Positions 53,711-63,800 of a DNA stretch of 64,000 bases are shown piece after piece. Within the stretch, counting starts at the first letter, position 1. Each line of letters starts with the position of its first letter. Source of the DNA: Janthinobacterium agaricidamnosum NBRC 102515 = DSM 9628. Lineage in GTDB: Bacteria > Pseudomonadota > Gammaproteobacteria > Burkholderiales > Burkholderiaceae_D. The notes below the pieces were generated by a model. The model was not told the origin of the DNA, did not search any database, and saw only the letters and a program-made list of their open reading frames with translations. The stretch lies in the NCBI RefSeq assembly GCF_000723165.1, contig NZ_HG322949.1:4286019-4350018 (forward strand), given 5' to 3'. The position numbers and the translations under genes were made by a program.

Positions 53711-54565
53711 TTAGTCGCCCTCGAATTGCGGTTTTTCCTTGGCCACAAACGCATGGTAGGCGCGGTGAAAATCGTTGGTCGCCATGCAAATCGCCTGCGC
53801 CTGGGCTTCCGCCTCGATCGCTTCGTCGATGCCCATGCTCCACTCCTGCTGCAGCATTTTCTTGGTCATACCATGGGCAAAGGTCGGGCCGGCGGCCAGG
53901 CCGGCCGCCAGCGCCTGCGCCGCGGCCAGTAAATCGGCCGGTTCCTGCAAGCTGTTGAAAAAGCCCCAGCGTTCGCCCTCGCTACCCGACATCGAGCGGC
54001 CGGTGTACAGCAATTCGCTGGCGCGGCCCTGGCCTATCACGCGCGGCAGCAAGGCGCAGGCGCCCATGTCGCAGCCGGCCAGCCCTACCCGGGTGAACAG
54101 GAAGGCGGTCTTGCTGCGGGCCGTGGCCAGCCGCAGGTCGGACGCCAGCGCCAGCATCGCGCCGGCGCCGGCGCAAATGCCGTCGATCGCCGCGATCACC
54201 GGTTGCGGACAGGCGCGCAGCGCCTTGACGACGTCGCCGGTCATGCGGGTAAACGCCAGCAGGCCGGGCATGTCGAGCCGGGTCAGCGGGCCGATGATGT
54301 CGTGCACGTCGCCGCCGGAACAGAAATTGTCGCCGGCGCCGCAGATCACCACCGCCTTGACATCGTCGGCATGGGCCAGCGCGCGGAACAGTTCGCGCAG
54401 CTCGGCATACGAATCGAAGGTCAGCGGATTCTTGCGCTCGGGCCGGTTCAGCGTCAGCGTGGCGACGCCGTCGCTGACGCTGAACAGGAAGTGGCGCGCC
54501 TGGTAAGCCGCCAGGCTGGTCCGGTTGCCGGGCAATTGCTGCGCCTGGCCGGGAAGATATCGCAT
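53711..54565 (-). CDS. Enoyl-CoA hydratase/isomerase family protein
   Basis: A 284-residue crotonase-fold protein. The oxyanion-hole segments are [15 protein letters not shown] (about 96-110) and [20 protein letters not shown]. The second acidic catalytic residue of classical hydratases (Glu in GxxxGGxxE) is not clear; [19 protein letters not shown] replaces it, so it may be a ring hydrolase or isomerase. In anthraniloyl-CoA clusters such proteins are candidates for ring opening or hydration. It lies 1 base upstream of the dehydrogenase gene. Confidence 0.9.
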   Translation of the reverse strand: MRYLPGQAQQLPGNRTSLAAYQARHFLFSVSDGVATLTLNRPERKNPLTFDSYAELRELFRALAHADDVKAVVICGAGDNFCSGGDVHDIIGPLTRLDMPGLLAFTRMTGDVVKALRACPQPVIAAIDGICAGAGAMLALASDLRLATARSKTAFLFTRVGLAGCDMGACALLPRVIGQGRASELLYTGRSMSGSEGERWGFFNSLQEPADLLAAAQALAAGLAAGPTFAHGMTKKMLQQEWSMGIDEAIEAEAQAQAICMATNDFHRAYHAFVAKEKPQFEGD

Positions 54566-54578
54566 GCGAACTTGCTCC

Positions 54579-55106
54579 TCAGGGTCCTGGTACTTCGTTT
54601 AACTGCTGCTTCATCTGCGACAGCAGCGTAATCAGCTGTCCCTTGTCGTGCGGCGTCACGCCATGCAGCAATTCGGCGATCCAGCCTTCATGCACCACCG
54701 CCATCTCGGCGAACGCGCGCCGGCCGGCGGCGGTCAGCTTGACGCTGTAGGCGCGTCGGTCCTTCGGGTCCGCCACCCGCACCACCAGCTTTTCCAGTTC
54801 CAGCTGGTCGGTGATGCCGGTGATATTGCCGCCGGTGACCATCATCCGTTTCGACAGTTCGCCCATGCGCAAGCCTTGCGGATGGCGCTCCAGCTGCGCC
54901 ATCAAATCGAAGCGCGGCAAGGTGATGCCGAACGTCGCGCGCAAGCGGCTGCGAATTTCATTTTCGATCTTGACCGTGCACGACAGCATGCGCAGCCACA
55001 ATTTGAGCGACTGGTGATGGTCTTGCGTCAGCCGGCTGGCCAGGTCCAGCACTTCGCTGCCTTCGCCGTGCGGCGCTGGTTCTTGTTCTTGTTCAGTACC
55101 CGACAT
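54579..55106 (-). CDS. MarR family transcriptional regulator
   Basis: A 175-residue winged-helix regulator. The DNA-binding domain spans about 60-135: [39 protein letters not shown] and the wing with the [18 protein letters not shown] motif. These proteins often sense aromatic acids or their CoA esters. It lies inside the operon it may control, 12 bases before the hydratase gene, so autoregulation is likely. No operator is identified at the operon promoter. Confidence 0.92.
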   Translation of the reverse strand: MSGTEQEQEPAPHGEGSEVLDLASRLTQDHHQSLKLWLRMLSCTVKIENEIRSRLRATFGITLPRFDLMAQLERHPQGLRMGELSKRMMVTGGNITGITDQLELEKLVVRVADPKDRRAYSVKLTAAGRRAFAEMAVVHEGWIAELLHGVTPHDKGQLITLLSQMKQQLNEVPGP

Positions 55107-55142
55107 TATCTATCCCAGAGTTATCCTCGATTACATGGCTGA

Positions 55143-55913
55143 TTACATCACCTCGCCGCCGGCGACGGCGATCGATTGACCATTCATGGCGGCCGACTCG
55201 GGCAGGCATAACCACAGCACCGCGCCGGCCACCTCTTCACTTTGCACAAAGCGCTGCTGCGGATTGCCGGCGTACAGCCCGGCGCGCGCCTGCGCCTCGC
55301 TGCGCCCGGTCTTGCCGACGATGGTGGCGACCGCCTGGCGCACGATCTCCGTGTCGGTAAATCCAGGACATACCGCGTTCACCGTCACGCCCTTGCTCGC
55401 CACTTCCAGCGCCAGCGCGCGCGTCAGGCCGATCACGCCGTGCTTGGCCGCCGCATACGCGCTGACGTAGCGGTAGCCGGTCAGGCCGGCGGTCGACGCG
55501 ATATTGACGATGCGGCCCCAGCCAACCTCCAGCATGCCCGGCAAGGCGGCCTGCATGCAATGGAAGACGCCGTCCAGGTTGACCGCCATCATGCGCCGCC
55601 ACAGCGCCGCATCGGTCTTGCCGAACGGCGCAGAACCGGCCTGGCCGGCATTGTTCACCAGTATGTCGATGCGGCCGGCCTGTTCTGCGGCGGCCTGGAA
55701 GCCCGTTCGCACCGAGTCTTCATCGGCCACGTCGAGCAGCACCACGCCGACCTTTCCCGGCTCGCTCAACTGCTGGCGCGCAGCCTGCAATTTAGCGCCA
55801 TCGCGGCCCGCCAATGTGACATAGGCGCCCCGTTGCAGCAAGGCGCGCGCGACCGCCAGGCCGATGCCGCTGCCGCCGCCGGTGACCAGCGCATGTTTTT
55901 CATGCAATACCAT
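55143..55913 (-). CDS. SDR family 3-hydroxyacyl-CoA dehydrogenase-like
   Basis: A 256-residue short-chain dehydrogenase. Cofactor motif TGGGSGIG near residue 12, NNAG, catalytic Ser in IVNIASTAGLTGY, and YAAAKHGVIG with the Tyr-x3-Lys pair. The C terminus (LCLPESAAMNGQSIAVAGGEV) is like 3-hydroxybutyrate dehydrogenases. In this operon it may oxidise a 3-hydroxyacyl-CoA formed after ring cleavage. ATG 55913 lies 1 base after the stop of the upstream gene. Confidence 0.9.
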   Translation of the reverse strand: MVLHEKHALVTGGGSGIGLAVARALLQRGAYVTLAGRDGAKLQAARQQLSEPGKVGVVLLDVADEDSVRTGFQAAAEQAGRIDILVNNAGQAGSAPFGKTDAALWRRMMAVNLDGVFHCMQAALPGMLEVGWGRIVNIASTAGLTGYRYVSAYAAAKHGVIGLTRALALEVASKGVTVNAVCPGFTDTEIVRQAVATIVGKTGRSEAQARAGLYAGNPQQRFVQSEEVAGAVLWLCLPESAAMNGQSIAVAGGEVM

Positions 55914-55914
55914 G

Positions 55915-58296
55915 TCAGCCCTCCAGCAGCCGGGCCGCGATTTGCTGCGCACTCAGGCCGGTATTGGCGGCCGCCAGTTGCCGCTCGCGCTCCAGGTTGC
56001 GTTCCAGCTGCTGCTTGGCCGGCCGGTACTGCTTCGGCCAGGCCACCGCCTGGTAGCCGATCCTGGCCGCTTCGCTCAAAGTCCAGGCCGGATTGGCCAG
56101 GTGCGGCCGGCCGACCGCGCACAAATCGGCGCGGCCGGCGGCGATGATGCTGTTGGCGTGGTCGGCCTCGAAGATCGAACCGACCGCCATCGTCGCGATG
56201 CCGGCCTCGTTGCGGATGCGGTCGGCGAACGGGGTCTGGAACATGCGGCCGTACACCGGCCGTTCCAGCTTGCTGACCTGGCCCGACGAACAATCGATCA
56301 AGTCGGCGCCGGCCGTCTTGAACAGGCGCGCGATCGCGACCGCGTCATCCGGCGTGATACCGCCTTCCACCCAGTCGTGCGCCGAAATGCGCACGCTGAT
56401 CGGCCGCTCTTGCGGCCAGACCGCGCGCATCGCGCCAAACACCCGCAGCGGAAAGCGGCAACGGTTTTCCAGGCTGCCGCCATACTCGTCGCCGCGCCGG
56501 TTGGTCAGCGGCGAAATGAAGCTCGACAGCAGATAGCCATGCGCGCAATGCAATTCCAGCCAGTCGAAACCGGCCTCCGCGGCGGCCCTGGCCGCGGCCA
56601 CGAAATCGGCTTCGATGCGCGCCAGGTCGGCCACCGTCGCGGCGCGCGCCACCTGCGACACGCCATCCAGGTATTGCTGCTCGGACGCCGCCAGCAGCGG
56701 CCAATTGCCGTCGGCCAAGGGCTGGTCGATGCCGTCCCACATGGCCCGGGTCGAGCCTTTCGGCCCGGCGTGGCCCAGTTGCACGGCGATCTTCGCATCG
56801 CTGTTGGCGTGCACGAAATCGACGATCCGGCGCCATGCCAGCGTATGTTCCGGCGCGTACAGCCCGGGGCAGGCCGGCGTGATGCGGGCATCGGCCGACA
56901 CGCACGTCATTTCGGCAAACACCAGCGCCGCGCCGCCCATCGCCCGCGCGCCCAGGTGCACCAGGTGATAATCGCCGGCGACGCCGTCGAGCGCGCTGTA
57001 TTGCGCCATCGGCGACACCACGATGCGGTTTTTCAAGGTCAGGCCGCGCAGCTTGAACGGCGTCAGCATCGGCAATACCTTGTCGCTTGGGTCCGGCGGC
57101 GGCAAGCCGGCCTGCTCGCAGGCGCGCCGCGCCAGCCACCCCTCGTAAGCGGCGACATAGCCCGGGTCGCGCAAGCGCAGGTTTTCATGCGACAGGCGCT
57201 GGCTGCGGGTCAGCATCGAATAGGCGAATTGCGGCGCCTCCATCGCGCTGTAGCGTTCGACGTTTTCAAACCATTCCATCGAATTGCGCGCCGCGCTCTG
57301 CAGCTTGGCCACTTCGATCGCGCGCGCCGCCTGGTACTGTGCCAGCGCCTGCCGCACATCCGGCTGGCCGTCGCCAGCGCAGCAGCGCGCCAGTTCGATC
57401 GCGTCTTCCAGCGCCAGCTTGGTGCCGGAACCAATCGAATAATGCGCGCTGTGCGCCGCGTCGCCCATCAGCACCACCGGCACCGCGCCATGCCAGTGCA
57501 CCCATTGGCGACACACCACGCGCGGGAAGGTGATCCACATCGCCGAGCCGCGCAAATGCGCGGCGTTCGACAGCAGCGCATGGCCATCGAGCCGGTCGGC
57601 AAACAGGCGCTCGCAGAAGGCGATCGCCTGTTGCTGGCTCATCTGTTCCAGCCCGGCCGCGCGCCACACGCTTTCCGGCGTTTCGACGATGAAGGTCGAC
57701 GTATCGCCATCATACTGGTAGATATGGGCCTGGAACCAGCCGAATTCGGTTTGTTTGAAAGCAAATGTAAACGCATCGAACTTCTTGCGCGTGCCCAGCC
57801 ACACAAAACGGCACTGGCGCGCCTCGACCTGCGGCTGGTAACTGGCCGCATAGCGCGTGCGGATGCGGCTGTTCAAGCCGTCCGACGCGATCACCAGCTC
57901 GGCGCCATACTGACGGGCGATGTGCTGGTCGTCCTTGACGTCGGTCTCGAACACCAGTTCCACGCCCAATTCCTCGCAGCGCCGCTGCAGGATATTGAGC
58001 AAGTGCTTGCGGCCGATGCCGCAAAAGCCGTGCCCGCCCGACGTCACTTTTTCACCCTTGAAAAAGACGTCGATATCGTCCCAGTGATTGAACGATTGCA
58101 GGATGGCGCGCGCGCTGGCCTCGTCGGCGCGGACCAGGTTGCCCAGCGTCTGGTCGGAAAACACCACGCCCCAGCCGAAGGTATCGTAAGGCCGGTTGCG
58201 CTCGATCACCACGATGCGGTGGCCGGGATGTTGCTGCTTCATCAGCAGGCTGAAATACAGGCCGGCCGGGCCGCCGCCTATGCATACGATATTCAT
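55915..58296 (-). CDS. Fused flavin monooxygenase / OYE-like reductase (2-aminobenzoyl-CoA monooxygenase/reductase type)
   Basis: A 793-residue fusion. The N-terminal part (about 1-390) is a salicylate-hydroxylase-like FAD enzyme with [16 protein letters not shown] at residues 6-21, [14 protein letters not shown] and [14 protein letters not shown]. The C-terminal part (about 415-790) is an Old Yellow Enzyme-type FMN barrel starting [20 protein letters not shown], with [20 protein letters not shown]. This fusion is known from the 2-aminobenzoyl-CoA monooxygenase/reductase of Azoarcus evansii and from salicylyl-CoA 5-hydroxylases. The neighbouring genes favour 2-aminobenzoyl-CoA, which would be hydroxylated and partly reduced. 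Salicylyl-CoA stays an alternative. Confidence 0.9.
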   Translation of the reverse strand: MNIVCIGGGPAGLYFSLLMKQQHPGHRIVVIERNRPYDTFGWGVVFSDQTLGNLVRADEASARAILQSFNHWDDIDVFFKGEKVTSGGHGFCGIGRKHLLNILQRRCEELGVELVFETDVKDDQHIARQYGAELVIASDGLNSRIRTRYAASYQPQVEARQCRFVWLGTRKKFDAFTFAFKQTEFGWFQAHIYQYDGDTSTFIVETPESVWRAAGLEQMSQQQAIAFCERLFADRLDGHALLSNAAHLRGSAMWITFPRVVCRQWVHWHGAVPVVLMGDAAHSAHYSIGSGTKLALEDAIELARCCAGDGQPDVRQALAQYQAARAIEVAKLQSAARNSMEWFENVERYSAMEAPQFAYSMLTRSQRLSHENLRLRDPGYVAAYEGWLARRACEQAGLPPPDPSDKVLPMLTPFKLRGLTLKNRIVVSPMAQYSALDGVAGDYHLVHLGARAMGGAALVFAEMTCVSADARITPACPGLYAPEHTLAWRRIVDFVHANSDAKIAVQLGHAGPKGSTRAMWDGIDQPLADGNWPLLAASEQQYLDGVSQVARAATVADLARIEADFVAAARAAAEAGFDWLELHCAHGYLLSSFISPLTNRRGDEYGGSLENRCRFPLRVFGAMRAVWPQERPISVRISAHDWVEGGITPDDAVAIARLFKTAGADLIDCSSGQVSKLERPVYGRMFQTPFADRIRNEAGIATMAVGSIFEADHANSIIAAGRADLCAVGRPHLANPAWTLSEAARIGYQAVAWPKQYRPAKQQLERNLERERQLAAANTGLSAQQIAARLLEG

Positions 58297-58314
58297 GATT
58301 CCCTTATCTGGTGT

Positions 58315-59952
58315 CTATCCCGGCAGGCACTTGCCGCGCAGCTTGAAACGCTGCAGCTTGCCGGTCTCGGTGCGCGGCAAGGCCGGCAAAAAGCGCACCG
58401 CGCGCGGATATTTATACGGCGCGATTTCCTGCTTGACGAACTCTTGCAAGATCCGCGCCATCTCGTCGCCAGCGTCGAAGCCGGGCTTGAGCACCACGTG
58501 CGCTTCGACGATTTGTCCGCGCCGCTCGTCGGGACGGCCGGTGACGGCGCATTCGGCCACCGCCGGATGGCGCAGCAGCGCGTCTTCCACTTCCGGCCCG
58601 GCGATGTTGTAGCCGGACGAAATGATCATGTCGTCGGTGCGCGAGCGGTAATAAAAATAGCCGTCCTGGTCCATTTCATAGGCGTCGCCGGTCAGGTTCC
58701 AGCCGTCGAACACGTAATCGGCCTGGCGCGGATCGGCCAGGTAGCGGCAGCCGGTCGGCCCCTTGACGGCCAGCCGGCCGATCACGCCGGGTCCGAGCCG
58801 GCGCCCGTCGCGGTCCAGGATGCAGGCCTGGTAGCCCGGCACCGGCTTGCCGGTGGCGCCGCGGCGGATGGCGCCGTCGGCCGCTGAAATGAAGATATGC
58901 AGCAGCTCGGTGGCGCCGATGCCGTCGATCATCGCCAGTCCGCTGGCCGCCTGCCAACCGTCGCGGGTGGCCAGCGGCAGCGCTTCGCCGGCCGACACGC
59001 TGCGCCGCAGGCTGCCGATATCGTAATCGGACACCAGCGGCGCCATCTGGCGGTAAAAGGTCGGCGCCGTGAAACACACGCTGGCGCGGTGATCCTGTAT
59101 CGCTTGCAGCAAGCTTTCCGGCGTCAGTTTTTCCAGCAGCACGGCGCAGCCGCCTACCCGCAGCGGAAACAGCAGCAAGCCGCCCAGGCCGAAGGTGAAC
59201 GCCAGCGGCGGCGTGCCGATGAAGACGTCGTCCGGCCGCGATTGCAAGATCGAACGGGGAAAACAGTCGCAAATGGCCAGCACGTCGCGGTGAAAATGCA
59301 TGGTCCCCTTCGGCACGCCGGTGGTGCCGGACGTGAAGCTGATCAGGCAGATATCGTCGGCGGCCGTGTCGACCGTCTCGAACGTGCCGGACTGGCGCGC
59401 CATCAGCGCTTCCAGCCCCTGCGCCACATCGGAGCCGGAGCCGGGGTCGGACGCGGCGCCGAAATACAGTGTCGCCGGCAAGCGCTCCAGCGTATCCAGC
59501 TCGTCCCGCAACTCGTCGGCGCACAGCACCGCGTTGACTTGCGCCTTGGCGATGATAGACGCCAGCTCCTTGCCGCGCAATAGCGGCATGGTCGGCACCG
59601 CGATGCAGCCGGCCTTGATCACGCCGAGGATGCAGGCCGCCATCATCGGATGGTTGGCGCCGCGCAGCAGCACCCGGTTGCCGGCGGCCAGCCCCATCTC
59701 GCCGCGCAGCACGGCGGCGATGCGGTTGACCTGGTCGAGCAGCTCGGCATAACTCCATTGCCCGCGCGCGCCGCGGATCGCGATGCGCGCCGGATCCGGC
59801 TGGCGATCGAGCAATTCGGCGACGCAGTTGAGCCGCGCCGGATAGCGCAGTTCCGGCAAATCGAACAGCAAGTCCGGCCACTGCTCGCGCGGCGGCAGGT
59901 TCAGGCGCGCGAATTGATCGGTATAAGCGGATGCCGCAGTGGAGATGCCCAT
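58315..59952 (-). CDS. 2-aminobenzoate-CoA ligase-like AMP-forming enzyme
   Basis: A 545-residue acyl-adenylate enzyme of the benzoate-CoA ligase group. The P-loop-like motif is ISFTSGTTGVPKGTMHFH. GIGATELLHIFISA is the adenine/aromatic pocket motif (benzoate-CoA ligases have GSTEMLHIFLS), and YYRSRTDDMIISSGYNIAGP is the hinge region. The catalytic lysine is in TETGKLQRFKLRG near the C terminus. It should activate an aromatic acid, probably anthranilate, to its CoA ester. It is the first gene of the operon; a candidate promoter lies 62-90 bases upstream. Confidence 0.9.
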   Translation of the reverse strand: MGISTAASAYTDQFARLNLPPREQWPDLLFDLPELRYPARLNCVAELLDRQPDPARIAIRGARGQWSYAELLDQVNRIAAVLRGEMGLAAGNRVLLRGANHPMMAACILGVIKAGCIAVPTMPLLRGKELASIIAKAQVNAVLCADELRDELDTLERLPATLYFGAASDPGSGSDVAQGLEALMARQSGTFETVDTAADDICLISFTSGTTGVPKGTMHFHRDVLAICDCFPRSILQSRPDDVFIGTPPLAFTFGLGGLLLFPLRVGGCAVLLEKLTPESLLQAIQDHRASVCFTAPTFYRQMAPLVSDYDIGSLRRSVSAGEALPLATRDGWQAASGLAMIDGIGATELLHIFISAADGAIRRGATGKPVPGYQACILDRDGRRLGPGVIGRLAVKGPTGCRYLADPRQADYVFDGWNLTGDAYEMDQDGYFYYRSRTDDMIISSGYNIAGPEVEDALLRHPAVAECAVTGRPDERRGQIVEAHVVLKPGFDAGDEMARILQEFVKQEIAPYKYPRAVRFLPALPRTETGKLQRFKLRGKCLPG

Positions 59953-60013
59953 GATCGCCCTGATATAGTAAAAGTTTTATCTGTGCGCCTTGCCTGCTGC
60001 ACGTCACGCAGAT

Positions 60014-60042
60014 ACTTTAAACCTAAACTATCTCGCCATCAA
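60014..60042 (-). promoter_or_regulatory. Candidate promoter of the anthranilate-type operon
   Basis: On the minus strand TTGATG (60037-60042) and TAAAGT (60014-60019) are separated by exactly 17 bases, about 62-90 bases upstream of the ligase start. Four of six bases match consensus in each box. The site begins only 9 bases after the end of the response regulator gene. Confidence 0.5.
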
Positions 60043-60050
60043 GCGCAATT

Positions 60051-60767
60051 TCAGTTTTCCATGCTTTGCCGGCGCACCAGGCCGGACTGGTGGATCACGG
60101 TGCCCACCACGTCGGCCAGCACCGCTTGCAGCGTATCGCTGGACAAGCCGCCCGGCGCCAGGCCGGCCAGTGCGCGCGCCGCGCCGTTCAGGCCCAATGT
60201 CACGCAGCCGACATGCAGCCGGTCGACCCGCGCCTGCGCCTCGGCATGCTCGCCGCGCGCCAGCAAGGCGTCCAGTTCGCCGCTGGCGGCCGCCAGCTGG
60301 TTCTGGAAGCCGGCCAGGTAGACCAGCAACCGTTCGGCGTTGATGCCGAGCCGCTGCTGGGTCAGCCGGGGCGCTTCGGCCGCGTGCTGCGCGCCGTCAG
60401 CCCGGCCCAGGCTGGCGTCCAGGTGCAAGCGCACCTGGTCGACCTGGAATGGCTTGACGATATAACCGGCCGCGCCCGACAGCGCCGCATGCTGCACCGT
60501 TTCGCGGTCGGTGGCCGATGAGACCAGCACCAGCGGCATGTCTTGCAGCGCCGGATCGGCCTTGACCCTGGCCAGCAATTCCATGCCGGATAAACGCGGC
60601 ATGCGCACATCGCAAAAGCAGATCGCCGGACGCAAGCCGTTTTGCAACTGCTGCCACGCATCCTCGCCATCCTCGGCTTCCACGATATCAAACGTGCCGC
60701 AACTGTCGACCAGATGCATCAACACCATGCGCGACACGACATCGTCGTCCACCACCAAAACTTTCAT
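60051..60767 (-). CDS. Two-component response regulator without DNA-binding domain
   Basis: A 238-residue protein. The receiver domain (1-120) has DDD near residue 7, the phospho-acceptor Asp in CFCDVRMPRLSG, the Ser in VSSATD and the Lys in IVKPF. The remaining 110 residues are helical and Ala-rich, with no helix-turn-helix, GGDEF or EAL motif, so output is probably through protein contact. Ribosome site GGAGA. It follows the hybrid kinase gene by 117 bases and is its likely partner. Confidence 0.88.
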   Translation of the reverse strand: MKVLVVDDDVVSRMVLMHLVDSCGTFDIVEAEDGEDAWQQLQNGLRPAICFCDVRMPRLSGMELLARVKADPALQDMPLVLVSSATDRETVQHAALSGAAGYIVKPFQVDQVRLHLDASLGRADGAQHAAEAPRLTQQRLGINAERLLVYLAGFQNQLAAASGELDALLARGEHAEAQARVDRLHVGCVTLGLNGAARALAGLAPGGLSSDTLQAVLADVVGTVIHQSGLVRRQSMEN

Positions 60768-60813
60768 TTTTTAAATCTCCAATACCGGCCCAGGCCAGAT
60801 TTCTTATATCGCT

Positions 60814-60835
60814 GCAACACGCGTGCAGGTGTTGC
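60814..60835. other. Hairpin in the gap between the hybrid kinase and the response regulator
   Basis: GCAACAC (60814-60820) and GTGTTGC (60829-60835) form a perfect 7-bp stem with an 8-base loop. No T tract follows on either strand, so it is not a standard terminator. It could modulate the ratio of regulator to kinase mRNA, or be an operator. Confidence 0.4.
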
Positions 60836-60884
60836 GTTTAGTTGCCTTTATATTACATCAGAACCGGAAACCAGCCCGTTCATT

Positions 60885-63800
60885 TTACAAGCGGGCCGCC
60901 GGTTCGCCGAGATTGGCCAGCATCTCGCGCAAGCGCGGCAGGCCGTCCTGCAAGCGCGGCCAATGCCGGTGGTCGGCGGCCTCTTCCAGCTCGCTGCACA
61001 GCACATGCAATTCCATCTCATCCAGATAGGCGGCGCTGCCCTTCAAGCCATGCAGCAAGCGCCCGGCCGCGTCAAAGTCGTGCGCGTCCAGCGCCGCGTC
61101 GAGCTCGCGCAAGCGGCCTTCGATGTCGCCGGCGAACGCGTCGCGGATGCGCCGCTTCAAGTCCGGGCTGCGCACGCCATGCCGCGGCGCGGCGCCCGGC
61201 CCCAGCGGCGGAGCAGCGGCGGCGGCGACCCCGAACAGCACGTCGAGTTCGCTGGCGCCGGCCAGCGCGCGCGGCGCCGGCATCAGCGGCAGCATGATGC
61301 CACGCTGCAACTGGCGCTCGATCGCCCGCGCCAGCTGGAAGTGCAGCGCGCCGTCATCGATCGGCTTGGTCAGGAACGCATCCATGCCGGCCGCCAGGTA
61401 GCGGCTGCGGTCCTCCTCGCTGGCGTTGGCGGTCAGCGCGACGATCATCAATTCCTGATCGCGCACCGGCGCGTCGGCCGGGCCGCCGGCGCGGATCAAA
61501 CGGGTGGCGCTGGCGCCGTCCATGTCCGGCATGCGCCCGTCCATCAGGATCAGGTCGTAGCGCGTATGGGCGCAGGCGGCCACCGCCAGCGCGCCGTTCG
61601 GCGCGATATCGACCCGGTGGCCCAGGTCTTCCAGCATGACCCGGATGATGATCTGGTTGGTCGGAAAATCCTCGGCGCACAAGACCCGCAACTGGTGGCT
61701 GTGCGGTTCGCGTTCGACCTGCGGCACCAGTGGCGGCGCCACGCCGTCGGCCAGCGGCACGGTAAAGATGAAGGTGCTGCCGGCCCCGGGCGTGCTGGTG
61801 GCGCTGATTTCGCCGCCCATCAAGTCGACCAGCTGGCGGCAGATCGCCAGGCCCAGCCCGGTGCCGCCATAACGCCGGGTGGTGGTCGAATCGGCTTGCT
61901 CGAATTTCTGGAACAGCCGCGCCATCGCGTCGGCGTCGATGCCGATGCCGCTGTCGGTGACGATGAAACGGATCAGGTTGACCGGCCGGCCGCCCGGGCC
62001 CGGCGCCACGCCGGCCCGTTCGACCCGCACCGTGACGCCGCCGCGCTGGGTAAACTTGAACGCGTTGCCGACCAGGTTGACCAGCACCTGGCGCAGCCGG
62101 GTCGGGTCGCCGACGACGAACAACGGCAAGTCGGGCGCGAAGTCGATCGCGAAGCCGATGCTGCGCGCCGCCGCCTGCTCCTCGAACAGGCTGATGACGT
62201 TTTCGATCGCCGCGGCCAGCGCGAAGTCGATGTTTTCGATGCTCAGCTTGCCGGCCTCGATCTTCGAAAAGTCCAGCAAGTCGTTGATGATCGCCAGCAG
62301 CGACTGGGCGTTGGCCTGGCCGCGCAAGATCTGTTCGCGGGTCGAATGGTGCAGCAAGCGGTCGCGCAACGCGAAGCCCAGCATGCCGATCACGCCGGCC
62401 AGCGGGGTGCGCATTTCATGGCTCATATTGGCCAGGAATTCGGATTTCTGACGGGTCGCGTCCTCGGCCTTCTGTTTCGCCAGGCGCAGCCGTTCCTCGT
62501 TATCCTGCAAGGTGCGGTTCGCTTGCGCCAGGTCTTCGGTATGGCGGCGCACCTGTTTTTCCTGCTTTTGCAGCAGGCTGTTCTTTTGCTCGACTTCGTT
62601 GGTGCGCAGCGATACCTGGTGTTCCAGCCAGCTCTTCTGGCGCCGCAAGCCGTGCAGGCGCGCCTGGTACAGCAGGAAGCCGCCGCCCAGCACCAGCGCC
62701 GCCAGCAGGCTGCGGAACCACCACGTCTTCCAGAACGGCGGCGTGATGGTGATCGCCAGCGTGGCGCCGCGCTCGTTCCACAAGCCGTCCTTGTTGCTGG
62801 CCTTGACGCGGAACACATACTGGCCCGGATCGAGGTTGGTATAGGTCGCGAAACGCTTGCTGGCGTCGGTGATGACCCAGTCCTGGTCGAAGCCTTCGAG
62901 CCGGTAGGCGAACTCGTTGCGCTGCGGCGCGGCGTAATGCAGCGCCGCGAATTCAAGCGAGAACACGGTCGCGTCGCCGCTCAGCGTCAGCGCGCCGGTA
63001 TGGTCGATGACGCGCTTGAGCACATCCGGATAGTCGCCGCGCCCGGCTTGCACGCTGCGGTTGAAAATCTGGAAATCGGTCACGACCACCGACGGCGGCA
63101 CCCGGTTGTCGCGGATCGCGCCGGGATCGAAGGCGGTAAAGCCGTTGAAGCCGCCGAAATACATGGCGCCATCGGTGGCGCGCAGCGCCGAGCCGTCGAA
63201 ATAAGAGCCTTCGACGATGCCGTCGCTACTGTCGTAGTTGCGGAACAGGCCGCTGCGCGTATCGAGATGGGTGATGCCGCTGTTGGTGCTCAGCCACAGG
63301 CCATCCTTGTCGTCGCCGAGGATGCCGGCCACGGCGTCGTCGGCCATGCCGTTCTTGCGCAGGTAGCGCCGGAACCGCGGCACGCCGTCGGCGTCGATTT
63401 CCATGCGGTTCAAGCCGCTGGCGGTGCCGACCCAGATGACGCCCTGCCGGTCTTCATACAGCACATGCACTTCATCGTGGCTCAGGCTGGTCGGGTCCTT
63501 GCTGTCGTGGCGGAAGCTCTTGAAGCGGCCGGTCTTGCGGTCCATCAGGTCGAGGCCGTTGAAGGTGCCGACCCACAGCCGGCCGGTCCGGTCTTCCAGC
63601 ACCGGCCGCACCACATTGTCGGACAGGCTGCCGCTGTCGGACGGATCGTGGCGGTAGGTGGTAAACGCCAGCGTGTCCTGGTCGACCCGGTGCAAGCCGC
63701 CGCGGGTCGAGACCCACAAGGCGCCGCTGCGGTCGGTGTACAGGTTGCGGATAGTGTCCTGGGCCGGGTCGCTGCGGCTGAAGCCGATGCTGGTGAAGCG

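Noticed and set aside
55864..58887. A 1007-codon open frame on the plus strand
   Set aside because: It covers the antisense of the flavin monooxygenase fusion and parts of its neighbours and shows no family signature.
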